DNA of 64,000 bases from Ktedonobacteria bacterium brp13 (GTDB lineage Bacteria; Chloroflexota; Ktedonobacteria; Ktedonobacterales; Ktedonobacteraceae). Positions within the stretch are counted from its first letter, which is position 1. The number at the start of each line of letters is the position of its first letter. The position numbers and the translations under genes were made by a program. The stretch lies in contig AP024096.1 in assembly GCA_015099395.1 (NCBI GenBank), forward strand, positions 4,836,001 through 4,900,000, given 5' to 3'. The notes beneath the pieces were generated by a model. The model saw only the letters and a program-made list of their open reading frames with translations, was not told the DNA's origin and ran no database searches. Shown in pieces: positions 17,768 to 26,818 of this stretch.

Positions 17768-19426
17768 ATGTTTCGCACAGTCTGGAGCAAGACGCTTCGT
17801 GATTACCGACTCCCTCTGCTAAATTGGGGCATCGGCATGGCACTGATCATTGCCGCAGTCTACGCCACCATCAGTCAGCAAAGTGGTCAGTCAGCCGCAT
17901 CGATAAATCAGATCATGCAATCATTTCGCTTTCTCGGCGACCCGGTGAGCGTCACCACACCCGGAGGCTTCGTTTATATTAAAGTACTCGACCACACTGT
18001 ACCGATAGCAATCACTATCTGGGCATTACTGGCCGGTGCTCGTATGGTCCGTGGCGAAGAGGAACGCAACTCTATTGATCTGCTCCTGGCCACACCTATC
18101 TCGCGTACCCATCTACTCATCGAGAAACTGCTTGCACTCCTCTTAGCGCTCATTGGCATCGGTCTACTGATCAGTGTCGGCATCATAGGCGGCGAGCAAG
18201 CAGCGAAGGTTCCCGTCGATGCCGGACGCGCACTGCTGGCAGGACTCAACGTCAGCATCTACGCATTCCTCTATGGGAGTATCGCCCTCTTTCTCTCGCA
18301 ATTCTTTCTCAGTCGTGGGACAGCCGCAGGCATCACCAGCGGCATTCTGGCCATCGACTTCGTGCTCGCAGGGACCGCACGAACGGTACCGCATACAGAG
18401 TGGCTGCAATACATCTCGCCGCTCTATTATTATCAGATCAACAAACCATTGATCATTGGCTATACCAACTATCCCTATGCCGCCGCCATACTGATCGTAC
18501 TCGCACTGCTCCTGTGCATAGTCAGCGTCTGGCTGTTTACAACGCGTGATATTGGTGGTAGTCCCCTGGCACAACGCTCAGGCCAGAGCGCTACCCGGCC
18601 AGCGCTTAATAGAGGAGCGGTTTTGCGTCAGGCATTGCGTGATCCCGCCACCTGGAGTGTCAGTCTCCATACATTGAGAGCACAGGCTACGCCGATGCTC
18701 TGGTGGATCGTGAGCATTCTGCTCTACGGCGCATACGGCACCTACATCACACCTCAACTGCTCAAACCAGTAGAGAATCTCGTCAAGAACAATCCAGTAC
18801 TGGCACAACTGTTCAGCGGACATGATACAACCACCAACGCAGGCTTCATCAACTACGTCATCTTCTTCTTCATGCCGCTCGTCATCTTGCTTTACGGCAT
18901 GGTGCAGGCGTTGACATGGAGCTCCGCGCTGGACACCGGTCGCATGGAACTGGTGCTTGGTACACCGCACGGACGAGCACGTATCCAGAGCGAGCATCTC
19001 ATCGTCGTCATCATGCAGCTTATTCTGACGCCTATCCTGCTCTGGCTCACTATCATGCTCAGCGCATTGGCCATCAATATCAGCGTCGACTCAGCACATG
19101 TCGCAGCGGCATCACTCAGCATTCTGCCTATGTCGCTGGTCATCATCGGCATCGTCTACGCCTGTGCCGGACGGCTACGGAACACAACCATCATGCTCAT
19201 CACAACCTTCTACCTCATCGCCGCCTTCATGGTCGAATGGGTCTACGCCCTGCTCAAACTGCCAGAGTGGGTACTCTCACTCTCACTCTTCCACGCCTAT
19301 GGCAACCCCATGGTAGATGGCTGGCAATGGACCCCCAACATCGTTATGGTCATCGTAGCCATCGTTCTCTTAGGTATAGGCTTTGTACAATTCCATAGCG
19401 CCAACGTAGATAAGGGGAATGTATAG
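17768..19426 (+). CDS. ABC-2-type permease, double-length
   Basis: 552 residues; GAGAGG about 9 nt before the ATG, 24 nt after the ATPase stop. About twelve hydrophobic segments in two equivalent halves joined by a loop near residues 265-300, so one polypeptide supplies both membrane halves. The first half has the conserved MVRGEEERNSIDLLLATPIS motif and the second MELVLGTPHGRARI, both coupling-helix-like segments known in this exporter type. Substrate unknown; a TetR-controlled drug or lipid exporter is plausible. Confidence 0.9.
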   Translation: MFRTVWSKTLRDYRLPLLNWGIGMALIIAAVYATISQQSGQSAASINQIMQSFRFLGDPVSVTTPGGFVYIKVLDHTVPIAITIWALLAGARMVRGEEERNSIDLLLATPISRTHLLIEKLLALLLALIGIGLLISVGIIGGEQAAKVPVDAGRALLAGLNVSIYAFLYGSIALFLSQFFLSRGTAAGITSGILAIDFVLAGTARTVPHTEWLQYISPLYYYQINKPLIIGYTNYPYAAAILIVLALLLCIVSVWLFTTRDIGGSPLAQRSGQSATRPALNRGAVLRQALRDPATWSVSLHTLRAQATPMLWWIVSILLYGAYGTYITPQLLKPVENLVKNNPVLAQLFSGHDTTTNAGFINYVIFFFMPLVILLYGMVQALTWSSALDTGRMELVLGTPHGRARIQSEHLIVVIMQLILTPILLWLTIMLSALAINISVDSAHVAAASLSILPMSLVIIGIVYACAGRLRNTTIMLITTFYLIAAFMVEWVYALLKLPEWVLSLSLFHAYGNPMVDGWQWTPNIVMVIVAIVLLGIGFVQFHSANVDKGNV

Positions 19427-19445
19427 CGATGGTAACAGCAACGTA

Positions 19446-20105
19446 CTAGAGCGAGACGATGCGCGTACGTGGGCGTTCGTCGTAGAGGCTCATACGACGG
19501 ACGGCCCACAGGTACCAGGTTGCAACGGTACGGTAGGGCCGCCAGAGCTCGCCGCGTGCGTATGCCTCTTGTTTTGTGGGGCGCTCTGCCAACTGATAGG
19601 CGCTCCGCATCCCTTCTAGAAAGCCCAGGTCATCGACGGGCAAGACGTCTGGCCGCAGCATGACGAAGATCAGGCACATCTCAGCGGTCCAGCGCCCGAT
19701 CCCTTTTACAGCGGTCAGCTCGGTAATAATAACTTCATCCTCTAGCTCTGCTAGCTTCTCTAGCTGCAATTGGCCGCTGGTAATATGTTCAACAAGGTTT
19801 CCAATGTAGCGTGCCTTCGGTGTGGAGAGTCCCAATGTACGCAGACGGTCGAAGTCAAAGAGTTGCAGGTTGGCAGGCGTCACCTTGCCATCGGGCATAG
19901 CTGCGCACACACGAGCCATGATAGCATCGGCAGCTTTCACAGAGATCTGCTGCGAGATAATAGCGTCCACCAGAGCGTTGAAGATATCTGGATCAGGTTG
20001 TAGCGTACACGGTCCCACGCGCTCAATCACCCCTTTCATCACTGGATCGATATCACTGAGATAGGCTATGGCTTCTGTAACCATGGCATGCGTTTGTATC
20101 TGCAT
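19446..20105 (-). CDS. DNA-3-methyladenine glycosylase II, AlkA-type
   Basis: 219 residues, the length of the short AlkA/Mag-like forms that lack the N-terminal domain. The helix-hairpin-helix is TAVKGIGRWTAEM (about 132-143), followed by LPVDDLG, where Asp159 aligns with the catalytic Asp of AlkA. Removes alkylated purines during base excision repair. It converges on the ABC permease gene with only 19 nt between stops. No ada or methyltransferase gene is adjacent. Confidence 0.9.
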   Translation of the reverse strand: MQIQTHAMVTEAIAYLSDIDPVMKGVIERVGPCTLQPDPDIFNALVDAIISQQISVKAADAIMARVCAAMPDGKVTPANLQLFDFDRLRTLGLSTPKARYIGNLVEHITSGQLQLEKLAELEDEVIITELTAVKGIGRWTAEMCLIFVMLRPDVLPVDDLGFLEGMRSAYQLAERPTKQEAYARGELWRPYRTVATWYLWAVRRMSLYDERPRTRIVSL

Positions 20106-20272
20106 TGGTAATCCCTATTCTTTCTTCCACTTGCAGCATCGTATAGCTAGAGCGTATTGTGGCATAGTGTAGTGTGTTATAAAATAGAACACTGCTGTTC
20201 GTTTTAGTAGTATAGAGAGAATAAGAACATTTGTCCAGTACACCCTACCTTACTCTATCCTACTCATAAGAT

Positions 20273-20335
20273 CTTATTCCGAAAACCAACGCGACTGGCG
20301 TCGCTAGTGCTCGCACACGCAAGTTTTCGGATAAG
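20273..20335 (+). repeat. Short hairpin repeat, copy 1
   Basis: 63 bp bounded by imperfect inverted ends CTTATTCCGAAAAC and GTTTTCGGATAAG. The interior CAACGCGACTGGCGTCGCTA is nearly identical to the copy at 29365-29426 in the opposite orientation. Lies 28 nt upstream of the J-domain gene. Confidence 0.85.
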
Positions 20336-20363
20336 TAGTAAGTCAATGTGATACGATAAAAAT

Positions 20364-21767
20364 ATGGATACACCAGAGAATTATTATGCGGTTCTGGGCG
20401 TCTCCGCAGACGCCGATAGCGATACAATCAAGCGAGCATACAGGCAGTTAGCACGTCGCTTTCATCCTGATCTGGCAGGGCCAGAGGCAGCGCTACAGAT
20501 GAAGCGCATCAATCGTGCCTATGCGATCTTGAGCGACGAAGAGAAGCGGCACCAGTATAACATTGTATTGGGTGGCGTGGTCGATATGCGCCAGAGAGGA
20601 TATACACGTCCTCGACCACGAGCGCATGCACGCGAAAATCCAGAGGATGTCGAGTTTTCCAGTTTCAATATTTTTTGCACGAAAGGGCCATTCCATGCCG
20701 GCCCATCGGTAACGGCGACCCATGGCGTGACCTCGGCCCTCAATAGTGTATCGACCGCCCATGGTATATTGATCGCCGCCGGTTCACTGGATGGCAAGGG
20801 CTGTATCTGGCAACTCGTCAATGGTGTGCTGAAGAAGACCATCGATTTCGCCAACGATTCTGAGATTACGCTTGAAGCATTCCGCGAACTCCGTTTTTCA
20901 AGTGCTGGCTCGTTACTGACTGGCTGGAATCGGCTCGGACTCCATGTCTGGGATGGCTTTAGTGGGCAGCGTCTCTGGAGTACACCTCTGAACGAGCGTG
21001 CCGTCTCCGCGCACTATTCGCTCGATGCCAGCCCACATATCACCGCTGATGGACAGCGTGTCGCGCGCCTGGCCCTGCCACATCTGCCAGAGGCAGTGAA
21101 TGACATCCCATCACCGCGCGCCTGGGGTGTGCGCAGTACCGACGTCCTTAGCCATAATATGAGCACGCCAGTAGCAAAATTTACGAATCTACGCATCTGT
21201 CAGGAAGAGGCCGTCGAAGACCGCAATTTCTGGGCGATCCGGATGCGCGCACTCTCGCAGGATGCCAGCACATTAGTCACCCTCTCCTGCGCACAGATTC
21301 AGGGCGAGTCGCAACAGATGGCTGTCATACGCCGCTGGCAGCTTGCAAGCAAAGGGCTACTCGGTGGAACGAAAGGTCCACATATCGCAACCTCAATTCT
21401 GATGGGTCGCTGCGAAGACTGTACGCCACCCTACGCAATCACCCCCGATGCCTCGTTCATCGCCTTCTCCTATGCCAACAATAAAGTCCGCCTCGCCGAT
21501 ACAACCAACGGCACCTATAGTGAAGTGATCAGTGGACCCGTGGGGAGCAGTTCGCGCATGGCTATCTCACCGGATGGACAATGGCTCGCGCTCGCCCGCG
21601 AAGATAGTGAAGTCAATGAAGGCGTCATAGACCTCTGGTCAGTAGTCAGCGGACAGGTGGTGCAAAAATTTTATCATCCCTGGCAAGTCAGTGCCCTCCA
21701 CTTTAATGAACAACAACTGATTACCGCATTAACCGATGGCACTATCCAGGTCTGGCAAGCATCATGA
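20364..21767 (+). CDS. J-domain protein fused to WD40-like repeats
   Basis: 467 residues. Residues 5-68 are a complete J domain with the HPD motif at 34-36 (RRFHPDL), so it should stimulate a DnaK partner. No Gly/Phe or zinc domain follows. From about residue 115 the protein shows beta-propeller-like repeats (SLDGKGCIWQLVNG, GLHVWDGFSGQRLW, ISPDGQWLALARE, LTDGTIQVWQAS). The fusion suggests a propeller that recruits clients to Hsp70. The ribosome site is weak, and hairpin repeats flank the gene on both sides. Confidence 0.88.
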   Translation: MDTPENYYAVLGVSADADSDTIKRAYRQLARRFHPDLAGPEAALQMKRINRAYAILSDEEKRHQYNIVLGGVVDMRQRGYTRPRPRAHARENPEDVEFSSFNIFCTKGPFHAGPSVTATHGVTSALNSVSTAHGILIAAGSLDGKGCIWQLVNGVLKKTIDFANDSEITLEAFRELRFSSAGSLLTGWNRLGLHVWDGFSGQRLWSTPLNERAVSAHYSLDASPHITADGQRVARLALPHLPEAVNDIPSPRAWGVRSTDVLSHNMSTPVAKFTNLRICQEEAVEDRNFWAIRMRALSQDASTLVTLSCAQIQGESQQMAVIRRWQLASKGLLGGTKGPHIATSILMGRCEDCTPPYAITPDASFIAFSYANNKVRLADTTNGTYSEVISGPVGSSSRMAISPDGQWLALAREDSEVNEGVIDLWSVVSGQVVQKFYHPWQVSALHFNEQQLITALTDGTIQVWQAS

Positions 21768-21924
21768 CACAACATGAGCTATATAATAACAGTAAAAGCT
21801 GTGCTGTACCAGTGAATAGCAGATAAAGCCCAGCAAGGAGTTTGCGAATATTTTCAGAGAATTCGATAATTATACATACAGAGGTTGACAATTATCGCAC
21901 TTTACCTAATACTAATAATTAGAT

Positions 21925-21992
21925 CTTATCCCGAACACGACCGCGACCGCGACCGCTGTCGCCAGAGCTATGTACTCAGGTTTTCGAATAAG
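21925..21992 (+). repeat. Short hairpin repeat, copy 2 (diverged)
   Basis: 68 bp with ends CTTATCCCGAACAC and GTTTTCGAATAAG, same orientation as copy 1. The interior has a CGCGACCG-type tandem repeat. Most of the 414-nt gap 21768-22181 otherwise contains no gene that I can support. Confidence 0.7.
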
Positions 21993-22181
21993 CAGTTACT
22001 GCTGCTATTTCCTGGGAAAAACGTCATAGAAGTATTGATCTGCAGGAAAGCAGCTATATGTATCGCCGCGTGCTAACCGATAAAGGTAAGAGGTGGTGAA
22101 AGTTTCACTGTATGTCGGAGGATTGTCGTACGCTTTTGATTGCCGCTTGCTATAAGTATACGTAATCACAGGGAGTGAATT

Positions 22182-23129
22182 ATGAAATGTTCCCGATGCG
22201 CAACCGAACTGCCAGAAACGGCTATGACATGTCCAGACTGCGGCGAACCGCGCAACGCTGACCCCCTGACATCGTTCTCTTATCGACCACCGGGTACGCC
22301 GCCCTGGCCGACCAGTGTGCCGCAGAATCTTCAGCAGCTTGTCTCTGCCGCGCCGGTCGCCACGAGCGGCTTTGCTCCGACAACACCACACATACAAAAG
22401 CAGCGCGCCGGAAAAGCACGCAACTCGGCTGCGAGCGTGCTCAGCTCTATCGCTGTCCTCGTGATCTCGCCGTTGATTGGTGCCGCCATCGTCTTCGGAC
22501 TCCTGTATAATCAGGGGTACTTCAATAGTCATCTCAACGCATCATCCTCGCAGGCAGCGAAGCCAGCGCCAGCGGCCTCCAACGCACAACCCACGCCCGC
22601 AACTCAGGCGGGTGGGAACACACAGCAAGGCACAAGCTCAGTACCGGCCCCCGCCTCCTTTAAAACGGCGCAGGATAAAAACGTCAACGTCACGCTACGC
22701 TACCCCTCTGATTGGGCACTCAAGCAGCCCGGCCAGTCAGGAAACAGCGCTATCATAACCCTTGAGCAGGCTTCGATCGGTATCGATATTAAAGTTGAGC
22801 ACTTTACCACGACCTTCTCTAACTCGATTTCCAATACCCAGCAACTTAATCAGGCCTATATCCAGAGCCTGGCACAGGCACTGAACATTCAAAATATTCA
22901 GACGGTGCAGCCAGGCAATAGTACACCAAGCATAGCTGGCGATAAATGGCTGCAATCGGACGCCATCTTTACCGATAGCCAGGGCATCAAGCAACATTTC
23001 ATTGTCATCTCTGATCAGCATAGCAAGAGCTACTATGGTATCAATATCATCGTACCAGATAACCTCTACAAAGATGCAAGCGCTAAATACTTTACACCTA
23101 TCTTCCAGTCGCTCAAATTTCTCTCGTAG
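22182..23129 (+). CDS. Zinc-ribbon membrane protein with extracytoplasmic domain
   Basis: 315 residues; GGGAG 6 nt before the ATG. The N-terminus is a zinc ribbon with C3/C6 and C17/C20. One transmembrane segment follows at about 85-110, then an Ala/Pro/Gln/Thr-rich linker, then a roughly 155-residue C-terminal domain (NVNVTLRYPSDWALKQPG) resembling the PsbP-like or DUF-type folds seen in exported sensors. Topology would put the ribbon in the cytoplasm and the domain outside. Function unknown. Confidence 0.75.
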   Translation: MKCSRCATELPETAMTCPDCGEPRNADPLTSFSYRPPGTPPWPTSVPQNLQQLVSAAPVATSGFAPTTPHIQKQRAGKARNSAASVLSSIAVLVISPLIGAAIVFGLLYNQGYFNSHLNASSSQAAKPAPAASNAQPTPATQAGGNTQQGTSSVPAPASFKTAQDKNVNVTLRYPSDWALKQPGQSGNSAIITLEQASIGIDIKVEHFTTTFSNSISNTQQLNQAYIQSLAQALNIQNIQTVQPGNSTPSIAGDKWLQSDAIFTDSQGIKQHFIVISDQHSKSYYGINIIVPDNLYKDASAKYFTPIFQSLKFLS

Positions 23130-23199
23130 CGCTACTTCATTATAGTAGTCGGGTAGTCGGCACCAGTAGCACTAGTAATACCATTTTTGTCGCATAAAA

Positions 23200-23243
23200 A
23201 GAGACCGGCGGCGCGGGCATAGAGCCTGCGTCTCCGGTCTCTC
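23200..23243 (-). terminator. Rho-independent terminator of groESL
   Basis: Perfect outer stem AGAGACCGG / CCGGTCTCT followed, on the minus strand, by TTTTT; begins about 22 nt past the groEL stop. It could also serve the convergent 22182 gene. Confidence 0.85.
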
Positions 23244-23264
23244 GCATCTGCATGCGTATGGATC

Positions 23265-24890
23265 TTAGTATTCGGGCATCGCGGGAGCGGCAGGAGCGTT
23301 CTTCTCCGGCAGGTCGGTGATCAAGGCCTCGGTGGTCAGGATCATTGCAGCGATGCTGGCTGCGTTTTGCAGAGCCGAGCGTGTGACTTTCGCAGGATCG
23401 GAGATACCGAACTCGTACATATCGCCATAGGTGTCTGAGAGGACATTGTAGCCAATATGTTTGTTGTTCTGCTCTTTCTGAGCACGACGGATACCTTCTA
23501 CGACGACTGAGCCGTCTTTACCACCGTTAGCGGCGAGCTGGCGCACTGGCTCTTCAAGAGCGCGGCGCAGGATGTTGATACCCGTTGCAGCATCACCCTC
23601 AAGTCCCAGGTTGTCCAGGGCTTCGATGGCGGTCAACAATGCGACGCCACCACCAGGGACGATACCCTCTTCAACACCGGCGCGGGTCGCGGAGAGCGCG
23701 TCCTCAACACGGGTCTGGCGATACTTCAGCTCAACTTCGGTACCGGCACCAACTTTGATGATCGCAACGCCACCGGAGAGCTTGGCCAGACGCTCCTGGA
23801 GCTTCTCACGATCATAGTCGCTGGTGGTGTCTTCGATCTGAGCTTTGATCTGGTGGATACGTGCCTGAATATCCTCGGGATTGCCATGGCCCTCGACGAT
23901 GGTGGTGTCCTCTTTGTGGGAGGTGACCAGGCGAGCGGAGCCCAGGTCCTCAAGGGTAGCGCTATCAAGGCGGCGACCCATCTCTTCGCTGATGACGGTC
24001 GCGCCGGTCAGGGCAGCGATGTCTTGCAGCATCTCTTTACGGCGATCACCGAAGCCTGGAGCTTTTACAGCCAGGATGTTCAGGATACCGCGCAGTTTGT
24101 TGACAACCAGAGTGGCCAGTGCCTCGCCATCGACGTCCTCAGCAATCAGGACGATCTCACGGCGACCCTGCTGGACGACCTTCTCGATAACTGGCAGGAT
24201 GTCCTGGATCGCACTGATCTTCTTGTCGGTGATCAGGATATAGGGGCTCTCAAGGCTGGCTTCCATCTTCTCGGTGTTGGTTGCGAAGTAAGGTGAAATA
24301 TAGCCTTTGTCGATCTGCATACCTTCGACATACTCGGTCTCGAAGTTGATGCCACGGGACTCCTCAACGGTGATGACACCGTCTTTGCCAACGCGGTCCA
24401 TAACCTCAGCAATCAAATCACCAATCTGCTCATCGGCAGCGGAGATTGATGCAACCTGGGCGATCTCTTTCTTGCCCTCAACCGGTATAGCCAGTTCGCG
24501 AATGTAGTTGACGACAGCCTGAGTACCTTTGTCGATACCAAGCTTCAACTGCATCGGATTGGCTCCGGCGGCCAGGTTCTTCAGGCCTTCGTTCACGATA
24601 GACTGCGCCAGTACGGTCGCGGTGGTGGTTCCATCACCGGCAACGTCATTGGTCCTGGTCGCGGCCTCTTTCAGCAACTGGGCACCCATATTCTCAAATG
24701 GATCCTCAAGCTGAATTTCTTTGGCAACGGTGACGCCATCATGTGTGACGTTCGGTGCGCCGAACTTTTTGTCCAGAGCAACGTTACGACCCTTAGGTCC
24801 CAGAGTCGTCTTTACTGCACCAGCCAGGATGTCGATACCACGTTTAAGGGAGCGACGAGCCTCTTCATCAAATACAAGCTGTTTTGCCAT
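23265..24890 (-). CDS. groL: Chaperonin GroEL
   Basis: 541 residues, normal length, colinear throughout: AKQLVFDEEARRSLKRGIDI at the start, the ATP-binding GDGTTTATVLA near residue 86, and IVPGGGVALL near 412. The C-terminal tail is PAAPAMPEY rather than the GGM repeat of many GroELs. Forms the 14-mer folding chamber with GroES. Second or third gene of the operon, 31 nt downstream of groES. Confidence 0.99.
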   Translation of the reverse strand: MAKQLVFDEEARRSLKRGIDILAGAVKTTLGPKGRNVALDKKFGAPNVTHDGVTVAKEIQLEDPFENMGAQLLKEAATRTNDVAGDGTTTATVLAQSIVNEGLKNLAAGANPMQLKLGIDKGTQAVVNYIRELAIPVEGKKEIAQVASISAADEQIGDLIAEVMDRVGKDGVITVEESRGINFETEYVEGMQIDKGYISPYFATNTEKMEASLESPYILITDKKISAIQDILPVIEKVVQQGRREIVLIAEDVDGEALATLVVNKLRGILNILAVKAPGFGDRRKEMLQDIAALTGATVISEEMGRRLDSATLEDLGSARLVTSHKEDTTIVEGHGNPEDIQARIHQIKAQIEDTTSDYDREKLQERLAKLSGGVAIIKVGAGTEVELKYRQTRVEDALSATRAGVEEGIVPGGGVALLTAIEALDNLGLEGDAATGINILRRALEEPVRQLAANGGKDGSVVVEGIRRAQKEQNNKHIGYNVLSDTYGDMYEFGISDPAKVTRSALQNAASIAAMILTTEALITDLPEKNAPAAPAMPEY

Positions 24891-24921
24891 GGTTGTTTAC
24901 CTTGTCTTCCTTCCCTACAAA

Positions 24922-25212
24922 CTAACCGACGATCGCGAGAATATCATTCTCTTTGAGTACCAGGTACTCTTCGCCATCCAGTTTGAATTCCGTACCGCCG
25001 TATTTAGCGAACAGAACACGATCACCCTCGTGCACCTCTATAGCGGCGCGGTCTCCGTTATCCAGCAAACGGCCATTGCCAACTGCCACAACCACACCCT
25101 CCTGGGGCTTCTCTTTGGCTGTATCAGGAATAACAATACCGCTCTTGGTTACTTCTTCTTTGGCAGCGGGTTTTACAACCACGCGGTCTCCAACAGGACG
25201 AATATTAGCCAC
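24922..25212 (-). CDS. groS: Co-chaperonin GroES
   Basis: 96 residues if started at the GTG at 25212, which has AAAGGA 10 nt upstream; the GTG at 25221 is only 1 nt from that site. Sequence features are those of GroES: IRPVGDRVVVKP at the start, the mobile loop around EEVTKSGIVIPDTAKEKPQE and FAKYGGTEFKLDGEEYLVL near the C-terminus. Caps GroEL. It starts 19 nt after the stop of a Cys-rich small protein, so groESL is probably part of a three-gene unit. I see no CIRCE element (TTAGCACTC inverted repeat) upstream. Confidence 0.97.
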   Translation of the reverse strand: MANIRPVGDRVVVKPAAKEEVTKSGIVIPDTAKEKPQEGVVVAVGNGRLLDNGDRAAIEVHEGDRVLFAKYGGTEFKLDGEEYLVLKENDILAIVG

Positions 25213-25231
25213 GGTGTACACATCCTTTCGT

Positions 25232-25444
25232 CTATGAAGTTTCTCTGATAGAACAATGCAGTGAGTAGTCACAACAACAAGGCCCGCCGCCAGCACAACC
25301 TGTGCAGCAGTAGGTTTCCCCCCGCGCAATGACGGGAGACCAGAGAATATCAATATCGCAATTGGCACAATGGGGGTAACCATCTCGGGAGTACAATGAC
25401 TCCTGCTTCTGTTCCCACCGCGCGAACTCGTCTGTCTTGCTCAT
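25232..25444 (-). CDS. Small Cys-rich (zinc-ribbon-like) protein upstream of groES
   Basis: 70 residues from the ATG at 25444 (ribosome site poor; a frame extension to 25492 is possible). The body YPHCANCDIDILWSPVIARG then ETYCCTGCAGGGPCCCDYS has nine Cys in about 40 residues: a CxxC ribbon followed by a CC-x2-C-x5-CCC cluster, resembling metal-binding ribbons. The N-terminal 25 residues are charged and helical. Function unknown. It sits 19 nt before groES on the same strand, which suggests heat-shock co-expression and perhaps a metal- or redox-linked role. Confidence 0.65.
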   Translation of the reverse strand: MSKTDEFARWEQKQESLYSRDGYPHCANCDIDILWSPVIARGETYCCTGCAGGGPCCCDYSLHCSIRETS

Positions 25445-25933
25445 CTCGCTTGACGAACGATCTTCGCGATTGCACGCATCCTCTTGTCTCATAGTTTGGT
25501 ACCCTGTGATGAAGACCTCGCTCTCTTATCAGCTGCGCTATTGCCTTTTGCAAGGCTCTCCGTAGTGATAACATTGCGACCGCTCAATTCCATACGCTCT
25601 TTTTAAAAGACATACAGAGTGAGACGCAAGGCACAAGTGAATTATATACCGTGCGCCAAACTTCCGTATGCACACATCTCTTCGATGCGCTTCATTCTTT
25701 TCTCTGTAGTAGAGTATGCCATGCCGACTGTTAGAAGCGCATAGGAAAAGTGTTAGAGGAGTGTTAGAATTTTTGGCAGCGCACCCGTAATAAGGATAGC
25801 TTATCGATCGAAAACCGCGCTACAACTATTACTCTCCCTGCTGCCGACTATCGCTCTCCCCATAAGGGGAGGAGGATTAGGATCTTCTAGTGCATATGCA
25901 GGGGGACCGCCTCGACCCTGAAGAAGATAATTA
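25445..25933. other. Leader and upstream region of the groES cluster
   Basis: Nearly 490 nt without a convincing gene. A perfect TATAAT (minus strand, 25641-25646, within GGTATATAATTC) could be the -10 of the cluster, but the -35 is poor. A 74-codon frame at 25350-25574 lacks family features and overlaps the Cys-rich gene. No CIRCE or ROSE element recognised. Confidence 0.4.
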
Positions 25934-26560
25934 TCACCAGGGACTCCTTTGTTCCTGGCCTAAATGATCCTGGTTGTTCGTATCCTGATTATCAGCCTCA
26001 GCCCAACGCACACTACGCTGCATACCGTTTTGCAGAGGACGCAGATCAGAGTCCGCTGTCGGTCTACGCAGCGCTGGACGAGGATTACCTTCTGATGGTC
26101 TATCTCCTTGTCCGATTAGTGACGGCAGATCAGAGTCCGCTGTCGGTCTACGCAGCTCTGGACGAGGGTTACCTTCTGATGGTCTATCTCCTTGTCTTCC
26201 TTGTCTGATTAGTGACGGCAGATCAGAGTACCTTGTCGTTCTACGCAGCTCTGGACGAGGGTTACCTTCTGATGGTCTATCTCCTTGTCTTCCTTGTCTG
26301 ATTAGTGACGGCAGATCAGAGTACCTTGTCGTTCTACGCAGCGCTGGACGAGGGTTATTTAAATTACGTTCTGATGATCTATCATCAGCGGCTCCTGTTT
26401 GTTCCCTATTTCTTCGACCCGAGGCCCCCGAGTCCCTATCATATAGAGTATGCCGAAATCCTTCGGAATTAGCTTCTGATGAGCTATTATCAGAATCGTT
26501 TCCTCTCTCTCCTCCTCCTGCATCTCCTTCTCTTGGATTGAATGGTCTTCTTGAAGACAT
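25934..26560 (-). CDS. Disordered tandem-repeat protein
   Basis: 208 residues; AAGGAGG 12 nt before the ATG, so it is probably translated. The N-terminal 60 residues are Gly/Ser/Asp/Arg-rich. The middle consists of direct repeats of 31 residues with the pattern RxTxxSDLPSLI-xQG-RQG-DRPSEGNPRPELR, one shortened to 28. The last 35 residues (RSVRWAEADNQDTNNQDHLG) are unique. No membrane segment, no Cys, high charge of both signs, so it should be intrinsically unfolded. The short SDLPSLI motif in each unit may be a repeated docking peptide. Function unknown. Confidence 0.65.
   Translation of the reverse strand: MSSRRPFNPREGDAGGGERGNDSDNSSSEANSEGFRHTLYDRDSGASGRRNREQTGAADDRSSERNLNNPRPALRRTTRYSDLPSLIRQGRQGDRPSEGNPRPELRRTTRYSDLPSLIRQGRQGDRPSEGNPRPELRRPTADSDLPSLIGQGDRPSEGNPRPALRRPTADSDLRPLQNGMQRSVRWAEADNQDTNNQDHLGQEQRSPW
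26066..26335 (-). repeat. Coding tandem repeat, 93-nt unit
   Basis: Three adjacent units: 26066-26149 (84 nt), 26150-26242 and 26243-26335 (93 nt each, identical to each other as far as I can read). A fourth, degraded unit continues to about 26360. The reading frame is preserved in all. Confidence 0.9.
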
Positions 26561-26818
26561 GTTTCTTGTATTTCCTCCTTACGTAATAACCCATAATTCT
26601 CTTATTTCCCAGATTATCATCTTTACTTTAATTATTTCAAGGAGATCTTAGGGACAGAATACGCTGCCCCCAAGAGGAGTGTTAGAATTCACACGACCCT
26701 TCCTGAAAGCACGTGTCACAGCAACCGAGATGATACAATATGTAGGTATGCAGTTGATTTATCGCAAACTGTTTTGCAGCCTATTTTTAAAACTCATGAA
26801 GAGATGAAGGACACGACA

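Noticed and set aside
25213..25660. CIRCE/HrcA operator or T-box ahead of groES
   Set aside because: I searched by eye for TTAGCACTC-type inverted repeats and for a T-box motif. Only a loose AGGGTACC resemblance was seen, without supporting structure.
26066..26335. CRISPR-like array
   Set aside because: The units are contiguous, 84 or 93 nt, without unique spacers, and keep one reading frame. It is a coding tandem repeat.
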